A stretch of 64,000 nucleotides of DNA from Larus michahellis. Taxonomy: Eukaryota; Chordata; Aves; Charadriiformes; Laridae. The notes under the pieces were generated by a model. The model had not been told where the DNA came from. It saw only the letters and a program-made list of their open reading frames with translations, and did no database searches. The stretch lies in NCBI RefSeq assembly GCF_964199755.1, contig NC_133913.1, positions 8,348,201 to 8,412,200 of the forward strand, in the 5' to 3' direction. The position numbers were made by a program, and so were the translations under genes. Every line of letters begins with the position of its first letter. Position 1 is the first letter of the stretch. Positions 49,700 through 61,668 of this stretch are shown in pieces.

Positions 49700-50120
49700 G
49701 CGCTGTCACGGGGATGCTTGGAGCCAAAGCAGTGGCCCTGTGGGAGCTGCAGGCCCAGCAGTGTAAGAGGGGCCCAGGCAGCAAAAGGGGCAGGGGGCGC
49801 AGGGGGTGGCCAGTGCCGGGGACCGCTGAGACATGAGCCACTTGTGACGGGGTAAGGGGGATGGGAGACCTCGGGACCCCAGCAGGGTCGGGGCACAAGT
49901 GCAGCACCTGCAGCTCTGCACAGACGCCGGACACTGAGACGGCCAAGGCAGGGGCATGAAGGGAAGCACCGAGCCACGGGGCACCGGCCCTAGCTGCCAC
50001 TCCCTCGGTCACAGGGAAGAGGCGCCATCCTTAACTGCGCCCCGCTCCCTGCGAACAAGCCCAGGGAAGGGGCAGGTGCTCCCCGCATGGGTGGCAGGGA
50101 GGCTGGGGACAAGGGGTGCG
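49700..50120 (-). promoter_or_regulatory. CpG-rich block, candidate promoter of VWA5A-like copy 2
   Basis: A GC-rich stretch. I count about a dozen CpGs within roughly 190 bases from 49,915 to 50,100, against few in the flanks. It is the only such block upstream of the second paralog and mirrors the CpG island upstream of the first. Promoter identity and direction are inferred from position. Confidence 0.45.
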
Positions 50121-52704
50121 GGGGCACAGGCCCTTACACTCTGCTTGACCCACTGCGGAGCTGGCAGAGTACGCAGCAGGTGATGGCTCTGCAAGTACTG
50201 GGGCAGATGGAACCCAAAGTAATGGAAAGCCACCCCATTACCCCAGGATTAAAGTGATGACTGTTAAGAAAATCGGGGCTTAGGGTGGAAAAGTGTCCTT
50301 CTAACCTTGCAGCCGGGAGGATGCAATGCATGATTATGCAGTTCCCTCCCAGGCACGATAACAGAACACCCAAGAGAGCTGGGAGGAACCCTTGATGATC
50401 CTGCTTGGGGTGGGATTTCCAAGGGAATGGCTATCAGGAACGTCTCTTTAGTTCCCAGGTGAAGAATCATCTCCTGCTACCCTGACTCAGCCCAGCATTA
50501 ACAGCAGTCTTTTATTCTGGGCCAGCGCTGCCCCAGGCAGACCTTCTGAGTTAATGGCCCCTTTTTCTTAACACACAGGAATCTCAAACAACTCCACAGG
50601 AATCAAGGTAATTTTTTCGTGGAAGTTTGGGATCTGCCCAGAGCAAAAGCAGAGAGTGAGAAAAGTCAAAGGAAAAAAAAGGAATGAAGGAAAGCCAGCA
50701 GGTCCAAACCCAACACCAGGGATTTGGACTTCACTCACCACCAAACAGATGGACAGGTATAATTCTCCTCACTTTACTCATATGAAAAAACGAAGCACAC
50801 ACTCTCGCTCTCTGGTGCTCTCAGAGACTTCTGTCTTTAGTCATCCATCCTTCAAGCTGTACTTGGATAATCCTCCAAGTTCTGGAGGACACCTTTGTCA
50901 GAGGAATTCCTGGGCAAATAGCCCCTATTTGATGAAACCGAGAGTTGCTAAATCGATACAAAACTAAAGCTGTGGTTTTTTGTTCTTAGTAGAAATCCTG
51001 GTTTACTGACAACTGCGTTTAAGGATTCCAATAACAGAATGCTCAGACATCCCTGTTATCATTATAAAACATTATTTTCTGTCAGGGTAAGAGATTGAAT
51101 TTACAGATATCATGATGGAGGATGTGCCTCATTTTGAATTTGGACCATAGCCTGCTGTCCGCGACCTTAGAGATCCCAAATGTGTAGGTACCATTTGAAC
51201 TAAGTGGCCTGGCAGTTTGGGGCAGCAAACACAGACGGAGACACGGAAGCCTCCAAGCCTTTGCCAGGGTATGGCAAGCACAGACAGGCAAAAGCACACA
51301 TGCACACAGAACAGGTCTGCAAGCATTCCACGTGGAGGGAAGGAAGGATGGATGCACAGACAAACGCACTCACCGTGGAACCGCAGCCTGCAGCAGGAGC
51401 AATGAGCAGACACGGGAATGGCCCCAGGACTCAAACCTGTCAGCTGCAGCAGGAAAGGATGTTCACAGGCGCTCTTGGAGGAGGAGGAGGGCTGATCATT
51501 GCGTCATTGCAGGAAGCAGCAGGGACGGGTGGGAGCTGCGGTTACAGCCGCAGTGCCTGGCCAGATTCCAGGAAAGGGAATGCTGCCAAATGCGCACTCT
51601 GGGATATGCAGTTAGGAACCAGGGATGATGCCCGCCCTGCCTGCTGGGATGAGGTAGGGGCACTGGAGATGCTGCCATCCCTGCCTGCTGGGATGGGTAG
51701 GAGGCAGTGGGCGTAGGGGTGCTCCAGGTCACTGGGCAGCTCTGGGAGGTCAGTGGAGCCCCGAAGAAAGCGGGATTGATGGGGAACCCACTTAGAGGGT
51801 ACTTTTTGGGCCCAAACTGGGGACCCACGCTGGGAGGAGCAGAGGGCACTAATAGAGACAATGCTCTGGGTTGTTTACTGTCCTGGGGGCTCTGAGCTGT
51901 GGATGCTGCCTTGGAAAGGACTCTCGTGTGTGGCAGGGGCGTCTTGGGGAGAGAACTGCAGCAGTGCCGCACGGGGTGGGCAGGGGAGGGGGAGCTGCCC
52001 AGTACCACCTGCCCTGCGGGGGGGTTGGAGGCAGCTGAGGGAGGGGTGGGATCAGGGGAAGGCTCCCATGTTCCCGGTTGGGAAACACCTCCCCACCAGA
52101 AGCAGAAGTGGCTGCTGCACCAGGGAGCCATCCCATTCCTGCAGCCAAAGTGCACCCACACAAGCACTTCACCCTGCCTTCCTGACACTCTCCCCTGACT
52201 TTTCCTTTTCCAGCGGGCCTCAGCATGTCCAAGAGGATACAGGTAGGAAGGCAGTTTTGGACCAGTGAGAAAAACTTGGAAGAAGAGATGTCCATCTTGT
52301 GTCTTTATTCTAGACATTGCTGAGCTTGCTTGGAGTCATACACCTCCAGAAAAGTGAATGCGAAAGCGCCAGACATGGAAGGGGTGCTGATATGAATGAA
52401 ATCTGGGGGCCTACATCAGAAGACAAGGTCCCATTTTCTTGAGGGGCACCGAGATCTCCTTGTTCCCCAGAGGACAGACTATTTAGGTTGAGAGCCGGAG
52501 TCACCAAAGTGCACTAGGTAGCTTGGGCATGATCTTGTCAGAGGAGCAGCTACAGTGTAGTCAGATGTCCATGTGCATGACTGTGGAGTAACAGACATGG
52601 TCAGACCCTGATTTGCTTCTGGAACAGTGACATTTTCTATTTCCTACCTTGTGGCATTTCAGTAAGCCAGATTTCATCAATTTCTTTTCAGGGATTTTCT
52701 TCTC
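50121..52704. other. No gene recognised
   Basis: Intergenic, moderately GC-rich around 51,400-52,200. A 273-codon open frame on minus (51,496-52,317) is proline/serine-rich with no domain, and overlaps frames on the other strand. A duplicated CTGCCTGCTGGGATG unit occurs near 51,637-51,695. Confidence 0.45.
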
Positions 52705-53240
52705 TGTTCTGGTTTTGGCTGTATAGAGTTAATTTTCTTCACAGTAGCTAGTATGGGGCTATGTTTTGTATTTGTGATTTGTGCTGAAAACAGCATTGAT
52801 AATATAGAGATGTTTTCGTTACTGTTGAACAGTGCTTACACAGAGTCAAGGCCATTTCTGCTCCTCATACCCACTCCACCAGTGAGCAGGCGGGGAGTGC
52901 ACCAGGTGTTGGGAGAGGATAGGTGACTGTTTAATAAGTAAAGCAAAAGCCACGCACACAAGCAAAGCAATCCAAGGAATTCATTCACTACTTCCCATTG
53001 GCAGGCAGGTGTTCAGCCATCTCTAGGAAAGCGGGGCTCCGTCACATGTAATGGTTCCTTGGGAAAACAAACAACACCACTCCAAATGTTCCCCTCTTCC
53101 TTCTTCTTTCCCCAGCTTTATAGGCTGATCATGATGTCATATGGTATATGACATCATGATAATAGGCCTTTGGTCAGTTGGGGTCAGCTGTCCCAGCTGT
53201 GTCCCCTCCTAACTCCTTGTGCACTCCCAGCCTACTCCCT
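52705..53240. mobile_element. Family A LTR remnant in two opposed halves
   Basis: The left part (52,705 to about 52,920, plus) begins TGTTCTGGTTTTGGCTG and carries the first third of the LTR to GGGGAGTGCACC. The right part (about 52,921-53,240) is the antisense remainder, from GTTTAATAAGTAAAGCAAAAG to GTGCACTCCCAGCCTACTCC. Either two truncated copies met head to head, or part of one LTR was inverted. The two halves share only a short overlap. Old solo-LTR material without internal genes. Confidence 0.65.
53128..53160. repeat. 33-bp near-perfect palindrome inside the LTR
   Basis: Two 15-base arms (53,128-53,142 and 53,146-53,160) are exact reverse complements around GGT. Each arm holds TGATGTCA/TGACATCA, which resembles a CRE/ATF half-palindrome. 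Other copies of this LTR family in the window have only one arm (for example ATATGATGTCATGG in the copy at 33,635-34,235). Confidence 0.95.
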
Positions 53241-53252
53241 GGCTGGTTAATA

Positions 53253-54223
53253 ACAGGCCTCAGTTGGCTGCCAGGTGCACACCAAGCTGCTCTGTCCCTC
53301 CTCTTTCTCAGCAGGACTCGGGGGAGGAAATAAGGACAGGCAAATTGCTCATCTGATACCATCATGGGCAAAAGAGACTCATCTTTAGGAAATGAATTTA
53401 ATTTATTGTCAATAACAGAGTAGGAAACTGAGAAATAAAAACAAAACTAAAACCACCTTCCCACCACCTCTCTTCTTCCTAGGCTCAACTTTACCCCTGA
53501 CTCTTCTACCTCATTCGCCCTGAGTGGCCCAGGGGAATGGGGAATGGAGATTGCAGTTAGTTCATAACATGTTTTGTCTGGCACTTCTTCCTCCTCATGC
53601 TCTTCCGCTGCTCCAGCATGGGGTTCTTCCCACAGGATACAGTCCATGAACTTCTCCAACGTGGGTTCTTCCCACGGGCTGCAGTTCTTCAAGAACTGCT
53701 CCAGCATGGGTCCTTTTCAATGGGCCACAGTCCATCAGGAACAGACTGCCCCAGCATTGGTCCCCCGCTGGTCACAACTTCCTTCGGGGCATCTCGACCT
53801 GCTCCAGCATGGGGTCTTCAGTGGGCTGTGGTGTGGATATCCTCTCCTCTGTGGTTGTCCGTGGGCTGCAGGGGGAGAACCTGCTCCACCATGATCTTCT
53901 CCATGGGCTGCAAGAGGTGCTCTGCACCCATCCCCTGGAGCCCTTCTTCCCCCTCCTGCTTCACTGGCCTTGGTGTCTGCAGGGCTGTTTCTCTCACATT
54001 TTCTCACTCCTCTCTCACAGCTGCTGTGCGGTGTAAATATGTTATCACAGAGGTGCCACCAGCATCGCTCATTGGCTCTGTTTTGGGTAGTGGTGTGTCT
54101 GTCTTGGAGCCTTGGCTCTGTCTGACATGGGGGTAGCTCCTGGTCTCTTCTCACTGAGGACACCTCTGCAGCTCCCCTCCCACTTCCACCCTCAACCCAA
54201 GCCACATAAACTCAATACAAACA
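53253..54223 (-). mobile_element. Avian ERV LTR (family B, antisense)
   Basis: About 970 bp. On plus it runs from CAGTTGGCTGCCAGGTGC through ACCATCATGGGCAAAAGAGA and TTTAATTTATTGTCAATAAC (poly(A) region in antisense), then a series of degenerate CTGCTCCAGCATGGG / CCATGGGCTGCA units, to AACTCAATACAAACA. It matches the LTR at 35,279-36,063 but is longer in its internal repeat. It directly adjoins the family A remnant in the same orientation as that remnant's right half. Confidence 0.7.
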
Positions 54224-56094
54224 CCATGTGGGATTTCACAGATCTTAAAGAGAGTAATGCAACCCTATCCCAACAGAAACCTGGGCTCACAGCAGGTCAC
54301 TAAACTTCATCCATAGGGAAGAATGCTATGGATTCCTTTCTCCCTTTTGGAAAGTCTTGTTTACAATAAGCAGATGATTAAAGATTGTCTCATATGCAAA
54401 ACCAAGCCATGGTGACAGAATTTATTCTCATGGCAGTCACAGATGTGTCGTCTCTGTAGGTTCTACTATTCTTTTCAGTTCCCTGTTTCCTATTTACCCT
54501 ACCCAGAAACCCCATTATCCCACACCAAGTGACCCAAGTTTAATGTAAAAGCCCCTGGACTCAACCAGGAGTAACTGTCTTGGATGCTTTTATAAGTACT
54601 GGCATAAGGATACATTCACAAAGAGATGCATTGTGTCCAAACACAAACCTGGGCCAACGTTCCTTCTGAATGTGTTCATTACATCCCTTTGACTTTCAGT
54701 AAGACTCAGCAACAATCTAAAACCAGGCAGCTGGGATAGGGCAAAATTCAAAATTAAGACCCCATGGCATCTAGAGTGCTTTCACGCAGGGTGAGCTATC
54801 AGTGAAAAGGAACAAAAGTTTCCTGTATGCCATGGGTTTTACCAGCAAGCTCCATGATTGTATCCAAAATAGCACTATCTTTAGGCAACTACAGAGAAGG
54901 CTGAAATTTAACCCTCATGGGTACATGTGAGTGTATAAACAGGTCACTAAACTACATCTGTAGATGTACACTCATTGAGGTCTTTTAGGTTTTCTGTTGG
55001 ATTGTTGGTTTTATTTTTTTCCCATTCCTGAACCACAAATTCTGCTCCCAGTCAATTTTAGAAACCAAAATGTCAAATCTGGAGCCTGGCCGTAGGGATG
55101 GAAGTTTCCCCTGTACTGCACTGGAGAAGAAACCACAGGAGCTACTTGGGAAATCTGGCCAGGCGCTGAGATTACCAGGTGAAATGGCACATACGGAGTG
55201 ATGCCACACTTTCACAGGGCCACTTGCGGACACAGAACTTACCTGGGTCATGCAGGAGACTAGTTTCAGTGTCCTTCTCTCTCAGAGAAGGCTAGCAGTA
55301 TTTTCTTCCCCCCACACCCATCCCCCCTCCCCAAAAATGATTACTCCAAGGTCGTAGCATACCTTTTTCTCCGTGTGCTTGTGGAGATCTCAGCTGCTCC
55401 TCTTGGAACTGTCCCGTGATCGTGCCTGGATGAATCTCTCCATCTGAGTGATGCAGAATGCTAATTATCCCATGACTCAGACTCTAAGATGCTTGTGGGC
55501 ACTGTACTATATGAAATGCTTAGTTCTTGCTAGAAACAACAAATGAGCACTAGTTTCTCTTCCTTTCCTTTGCCTTCTCCACACCTTCAATAAAAACCAT
55601 GAGTCTCTTAAAGAACTGCAGTAATGTCTTTATCACTTTCATGTAGTGGATCCCTTTTCTGCTGGAAGGAATGGAAATCATATAAAATGAAAAGAAAAAA
55701 AAAGTGAAAGCAACCTGCCTACTCACTATCAATTGTGTATGCTTATCCTGAAAAGTTCACTGTAAAAGAATATATCTTAAGTGAGAGGGGCAGCTGAACT
55801 CCTGCAATGAAAGTGAGAACTTCAAGCCTGAATACCTGAAAAAGATGTGGGAAGTGGGGTGGGTTTTGGCTGCTCTGTTTTAGAAGAAATGTCTGGTATA
55901 CATTTCATACTCCTCAGGAAGAAATGTAAATGGAAATTCTAAATAATTTGCTTCTGAAGCCAAGAATAAGGACAAGATATTCTCAAGTATGAAACACTTT
56001 GCTTCTGGTGTTTCCAGTGAGCTAGTAAACCTTACACACCCACTGAAAGTGGAAATAACATTTTTAAAACACACGTTCTCGGACAAGAAAAGAT
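54224..56094. other. 3' flank of the olfactory receptor gene; no gene recognised
   Basis: No coding exon or repeat was recognised. It separates the LTR cluster from the olfactory receptor. Confidence 0.45.
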
Positions 56095-57045
56095 TTATTT
56101 CTTCATCAGCTCAGACATCATTCTGATTAGTACTTCTTTCACATCTTTATTCCTCAGGCTGTAAATCAGAGGGTTTAACATAGGAATTATGGCTGTGTAT
56201 GTGAAAGGCATAAATTTCTTTGCGTCTTGAGAGTAACTGACTTTGGGCCGTAAGTAAATCAAGGTCCCACTTCCACAGTGCAATGTTACAACAATTAGGT
56301 GTGAGGAACAGGTGGAGAAGATCTTGTGTCTACCCTCTGCAGAGGAAATCTTCAGGATGTTGGAGATGATGTAGGCATAGGATACCAGAATGAGACAAAA
56401 TGGCATAACGATAACCAGTGCTGTGGCTATAACGATCTGCTTTTCATACAAAGAAGTGTCAGTGCAGGAGAGCATGATGAGGGGGGGAATATCACAGAAG
56501 AAGTAGTTAATCTTCCTGGGCCCACAAAACGGCAATGCGAACACCCAAGCTGTCTGCACCACGGACACAACATTACCACTGCAGCATGACAGCAGGACCA
56601 AGGAAAGACAAACTCTGCTGTTCATGATGATTGCATATCTAAGGGGGTTGCATATGGCCACGTAACGGTCGTAGGCCATGGCTGCCAAAAGGTACCACTC
56701 AGTGGCTCCTAAAAAAATCACACAGTAGAGCTGTGCGACACAGCCCATGTAGGAAATGCTCCTGTCCTCTGACAGGAAGTTTACCAGCATCTTGGGAACA
56801 ACCACCGATGCTGTGGAGATATCCAGGAAGGACAGCACCCGGAGGAAGAAGTACATGGGCATGCGGAGGGAGGGGTGCAGTGTGACCGTGAAGATGAGAA
56901 GGTTCCCAAAGATGGTGATGGTGTAAATGAAGCAGAATGTGAAGAACAGCAAGTGCTTCAGTTCTGGGTATCTGGACAATCCAGAGAGGACAAATCCAGT
57001 CAGCAGAGTGTGGTTTCCTGGTTCTGGATCATCTGTTGGCTTCAT
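56095..57045 (-). CDS. Olfactory receptor, class II, family-10-like (intact)
   Basis: A single coding exon gives a 316-residue seven-transmembrane odorant receptor, the usual length. Seen in order: N-glycosylation site NHT (11-13), GN in TM1 (47-48), PMYFFL at TM2 (63-68), conserved Cys102, MAYDRYVAIC at TM3 (123-132), FFCDIPPL with Cys184 in loop 2, SY in TM5 (222-223), KIFSTCSSHL at TM6 (241-250), IYLRPK (263-268), and PMLNPLIYSLRNK at TM7 (288-300). I chose the ATG at 57,043-57,045 because the bases before it (TTCCTCCCAG) are a splice acceptor, as in olfactory receptor genes with non-coding 5' exons. The frame is open for 60 further codons upstream, which I take as intron. IYLRPK and the loop-2 motif favour OR10, but the subfamily is not certain. 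Position next to VWA5A paralogs agrees with human 11q24, where OR10 genes flank VWA5A. Confidence 0.93.
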   Translation of the reverse strand: MKPTDDPEPGNHTLLTGFVLSGLSRYPELKHLLFFTFCFIYTITIFGNLLIFTVTLHPSLRMPMYFFLRVLSFLDISTASVVVPKMLVNFLSEDRSISYMGCVAQLYCVIFLGATEWYLLAAMAYDRYVAICNPLRYAIIMNSRVCLSLVLLSCCSGNVVSVVQTAWVFALPFCGPRKINYFFCDIPPLIMLSCTDTSLYEKQIVIATALVIVMPFCLILVSYAYIISNILKISSAEGRHKIFSTCSSHLIVVTLHCGSGTLIYLRPKVSYSQDAKKFMPFTYTAIIPMLNPLIYSLRNKDVKEVLIRMMSELMKK

Positions 57046-60000
57046 CTGGGAGGAATTAAATGGACGGACTGTCAGAGGGGTAGTCACTGGACCAAGATCA
57101 CGGTGCTTCAGCCAGAGCCAGTTGCTGAAGTGAGGAGTTTCTTTGAAATCCCTGGAGAGCCACTGGATCAAAGGGTGAAACTCTATAGAGGGCTCAGCTG
57201 AACAAAGGAAGAAGGCAATGTCCATGCGTGCTGCAAGTGCGTGATGTTAGCACTCCCTACATTTCATAGTTTGGGACAGTGACCAAGCATACAACTATGA
57301 GGAGTTAGTATTTAAGGGTTGGCTCCATTATGGGTGTATGGTTAATTGCTGAGAACATGGGCTCCCCCCACATGTCAGGTCTGTGGTCCCAAGTGGTTTT
57401 GTAGGTGTTTTCTGCACTGCAGAGAAAGCCCAGCTGACAGCCAAAACACCCACAGTCCAAAGAAAGCAAAACCAAAACAAATCAAAGCAAACCCAAATAC
57501 CCATTGTATACAGACAAAAAATGGAAGAAGGAGTAATTAGAGGGAAAGATACCCACAGAGAACACTAATAAAGTGTAGAGGGTGAAGCTCAGTACCATCT
57601 CCTTCATTAGTCACATTGCCTCATTACCGTGGTGAGTGTTGCTGTGTGTGCGATGCCAATGGGATATTCATGCAGCGCTGTGCCAGCCGTGGTACCTCTG
57701 TGTTTTCTTTCTGCCCAGAATGGGAAACTGATGCACAGAAGGAGAGAAGAAATTAGCCTGGCACAGAGGAGAAAGTGGTCATTAATTCTGCGTTCTTCCG
57801 ACTTGTCATCTCTTCCCAAAGGGGCAACCAACCTGTGGACGACACCAGTAAATCTCAAGGCACAGAATGCATTTGGGCAGCAGAAATGTATGCATATATG
57901 GGCACACAGCAGGGAAGCACCTTTTCCACTGTGCACACATGGACCTGGTCAACAGACCACCACTCATAGAGAAGGACACATCATCAGAGCAAGAGCAGTG
58001 CACACAGCCCTGCCATGATGCAATCATTTCTCATACTGACTTCATCTAAATTCTTTCTGCCAAAACTTCACTCACACAAGATGCCTTTCTGTCAGCGTTC
58101 TTTTCTGACATGAACATGAAAATGAAAGCTGTGGAATTGGGAGTCACAGATGATTTTAGCTTACAAGCACAATAAAGAAACTCCTAATGTTCTTGGGCAT
58201 TTAAAGGTCTGATGTATTTAAAAGGAATCTTTCTGGTTTTGACTGATTCCGTTAACAAAGAAATGAAAGAACACTGTGCTATTTGAAGCTCCAAAGTCTG
58301 AGAGATACCTCAATATAACCTGTGCGTAACAGAATAGAGAATGACATCAAATATTTTCTGCAGTTTGTAATGGCACACATTCACACCAGTTTTCTTAACT
58401 TGTCAGATCCATGCACCTGAAGTTGAATCTACCTAATTCTGCTCTTTGATCCCTTACTAAAGTTTTAGACTATCGCTTTGGTCATCAGCTGTTAATTAAA
58501 GTCAGTAAGTCTCACAGCAGTCATTGGTTTACTGAACAGAAACTGAGAGAAACAACTGAGAGAAACAACTCTCACTTTGTGTAATTCTTGTTTAGTGCCT
58601 ATGAGGACCTTCAAGTTTTGGTCTTCACTCTTCCTTGGATTTGCTTTATGTATTCACAAAGAGCATTTTGAAGTAAGTGTCCTACCTTCAGCAGTTCTGT
58701 CATCCAGTGGATCATGCAGAACGGATCATCCAGAACGGATCATGCAAATTTCACTAGAAGTATTTCCCTTGTTTTCTTACATTAAGGACAGTGTTGGGCT
58801 GATGACTCCTACAGTCAGCTTACATTGCAGATTTTAAATTGTATGTTAAATGTAGATTCTCTCCTGCCACATCTTGAATAATCTGTGACATTATCACATG
58901 GTATATTCCATGGGACATCAGGCAAGTTTTCTCTGAAACACGATAAATGGAATTTACCTGCCCTTCACACAGATGTCATAATGCTAGTTGTCAAAGATTA
59001 ACCTCACAGAGAAGAAGTAAAAGAATTTGTTAAAGTTGTTTCAATTTAGTTGAATTGGGTGCAACTGAAAAGACAGAGTCCTTAATGCATCTTTATTTTT
59101 TGTGGCCAAGAGGAGAACAGCTGAGCTACCTCTGATACATGACTTACTCCACGATTAAATAGACTCTCTTGAAATCCCCATTTAACCTATGGGTGGGATT
59201 GATTTCAGCTGATTTTAGAAATGTCATAGTTGGTTGTTCAGAACTTAATGCTCTCTCTGTGGGCAATGGGAGGCAACAAGGTAATGATATCTTTACAACA
59301 GCAGATGAAACACTATTTTGAATGGCAACTTTCCCTCCATAGTCTGCAAAGTGGGACCAGAGTGACTCCTTCAGATTTAGGCATATCATGTCTTACATGA
59401 CTAATGCTATGAACTGTGCATCCTGAACCAGCTGAAAAATAGCTGGAAACATCAAGGGATGTGTGATTCAAAGGACAGAATTAGCTTGATCTAGCCTACT
59501 GCCTTCGCCTAATTGCAGTGGATTAGAGGAAGAGCTATCTCCTGTAGCAGAGGTTTCATTCACATTTGAATCTTTAATCTTAACTTTGAATTTTTCCCTT
59601 CCCTTCCCTTCCCTCATTTCCATTTTCACCCTCCTTTTTTCCCTTCCTTCTTTCAGTAGGAACAAACAAACAAACAAACAAAAATCAGATTTGAACTGGA
59701 ATTACTTACTGGAATTAAACGTGTACCTATTGACAACCTAACAAAAGGTTCTGAGTATCTATTCCATAATAAAGTTGCACTTAAATTTAGTCAACCTCTC
59801 TTTTACAGATGAGAAGCAAATTCATTGAAAATAAAAGACTTGGTCATTGAGTACAAAACTATAGTTTCTTCCGCATTTGGATTCATGGATTTCATTTCAC
59901 TTTTTTTGCCTGGTGTACCTTATTTGCATAGGTCAAAGATCTGTCTTTACATTTTTGGCTTTGATTATTTCGCATGATCTTTTCCGTGTATTTCCATGAA

Positions 60001-61449
60001 GAGGATTTCAGCTTCAACCAATTGTTGAAGGTCTCTTTAGAATGGCCTGAGAACCAGAAATGTTTAGATAAAAACTTCTCCATTTTTGCTGTCTTTACAC
60101 AAGTTTTGCTCTGAAATGTCCCATGCTTGTAATGCATGTTCTTTCTGAGTAACCCAGTTGCCAAGGAAGATCAGAAAAAAAAATGTTATTCTCTAGGTAC
60201 TCTAAGTGCTGTGTCTTCAGCAGCAGTGTCATCACTACTGACATCCAGTACCTAAAAGACAGAAAAGAGTAGATGGCCACACACTATTTAGCTTAAATAT
60301 TTTACTAAGTGTGCAGTATTTGGACTTGCTCTGTGGAATCTGTCCAAACTGATGTCCTTTCTGTGGGTTTCATCTTACTAGAGAATGAATATAACCTCAA
60401 TCTCATTTAAAATCACAACTGTTTCTGAACACTATATTATTTCAGCCTAACAGTGACTCAGGTCCAGCATACATTGGGTCTGATCTGACGAAGCATAGCC
60501 ACATGAATTATTTTGATTCACACAAGAAATCACATTGTTTGCACCAGGAATTAAAAATTATGTAAGGAGTGTCTCAAATTTACTAGCAAATTTCTCTAGA
60601 AGTACACAAAAAAATACTTTTCGGTTAACTTAGGATTGGTACTACAAACTTAATTCATCTAAGTAGCCCTGACATGCAGAGTCTGAAGAGCCATGGAACC
60701 AATTATTGCATGAGACAATATTCAAATTAAGACTTTTTAAGTTGTTCATTGTCAAGAGTGTGAGAACGGAAAATATCAGGCAAGTTTACAGCTTTTGTTT
60801 CTTGAATTCTTTGAGACGCCCTTAGACACCTGCTTTAATACTTAAAGTACTCTATGGAGACATTGGGAAAAAGGATTTTTGTCCTTCAAATGGATAAGAA
60901 ATCTTTGTTTTCTCAAAGAACAGCCACATTTTTCATCTCTTTTGTTGGGGTTTTTTGAGTTGAGCTTAAAGTAAGCGCTACACTTACAGTGCAGTTACTG
61001 TTCAACAGTACCTGAACCATGACCTTTCTGTTAAAGACCTACAAGGAGGGGAATCTCAAAGGGAAACAGCCACAACCAGTTTGGAACTGGAAAAGCATAT
61101 ACAGTTCTCTGTTTTTGGAGACTGAAGGAATGTTCCATCTTTTTTTCCATTTCTTCTATGAGTGATTGACAGAATCTTTAACTTGTAGTCTGAAAATGTG
61201 ATATGAAAGACAGAAAGAAAGTAAAACCTATGTCGCAGAATTGTGACCTTCCTCAAGTTAACTGTTTACATGTAAGTTAGTTATTTATAGTCTGCAGAGC
61301 CATGAGAAAGAGGAATCTGCAGAGAACGATTCATCACATAACAAGATAGTCATAATTGAAACTAGGGCAAAGCATCTTTGTTCCATGAACTGAATAAATA
61401 TATTAGTACAATTATGCTTATAAATTAGAATTTTCACTTAAATATATTT
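57046..61449. other. Upstream region of the olfactory receptor; no other gene recognised
   Basis: It should contain the non-coding 5' exon and promoter of the minus-strand receptor, which cannot be located from sequence alone. AT-rich beyond 58 kb. Short low-complexity runs occur: CCCTTCCCTT repeats near 59,597-59,615 and AAAC repeats near 59,666-59,682. Open frames up to 129 codons near 57.6-58.0 kb have no family match. Confidence 0.45.
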
Positions 61450-61668
61450 CATAGAATCATAGAATGTCTTAGGTTGGAAGGGTCCATAAAGATCATCTAG
61501 TTCCAACCCCCCTGCCATGGGCAGGGACACCTCCCACTAGACCAGGTTGCTCAAAGCCCCATTCAGCCTGGCCTTGAACACCTTCAGGGATGGGGCATTC
61601 ACAGCTTCCCTGGACAACCTGTTCCAGCACCTCACCATCCTTATAGTGAAAAATTTCTTTCTCATATT
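61450..61668 (-). repeat. CR1 LINE 3'-end fragment
   Basis: Plus reads CATAGAATCATAGAATGTCT, then GGTTGGAAGGGTCC...TAGTTCCAACCCCCC and the reverse complement of the RT C-terminal end up to GTGAAAAATTTCTTTCTCAT. Well-preserved 3' end, heavily 5'-truncated. Confidence 0.93.

Noticed and set aside
51496-52317. 273-codon minus-strand open frame
   Set aside because: Proline/serine-rich with no recognisable domain. It overlaps open frames on the other strand in GC-rich sequence and has no promoter or splice support.
59892-60280. Overlapping minus-strand frames (61 and 90 codons) upstream of the olfactory receptor
   Set aside because: No receptor or other family motifs, in AT-rich sequence; chance open frames.
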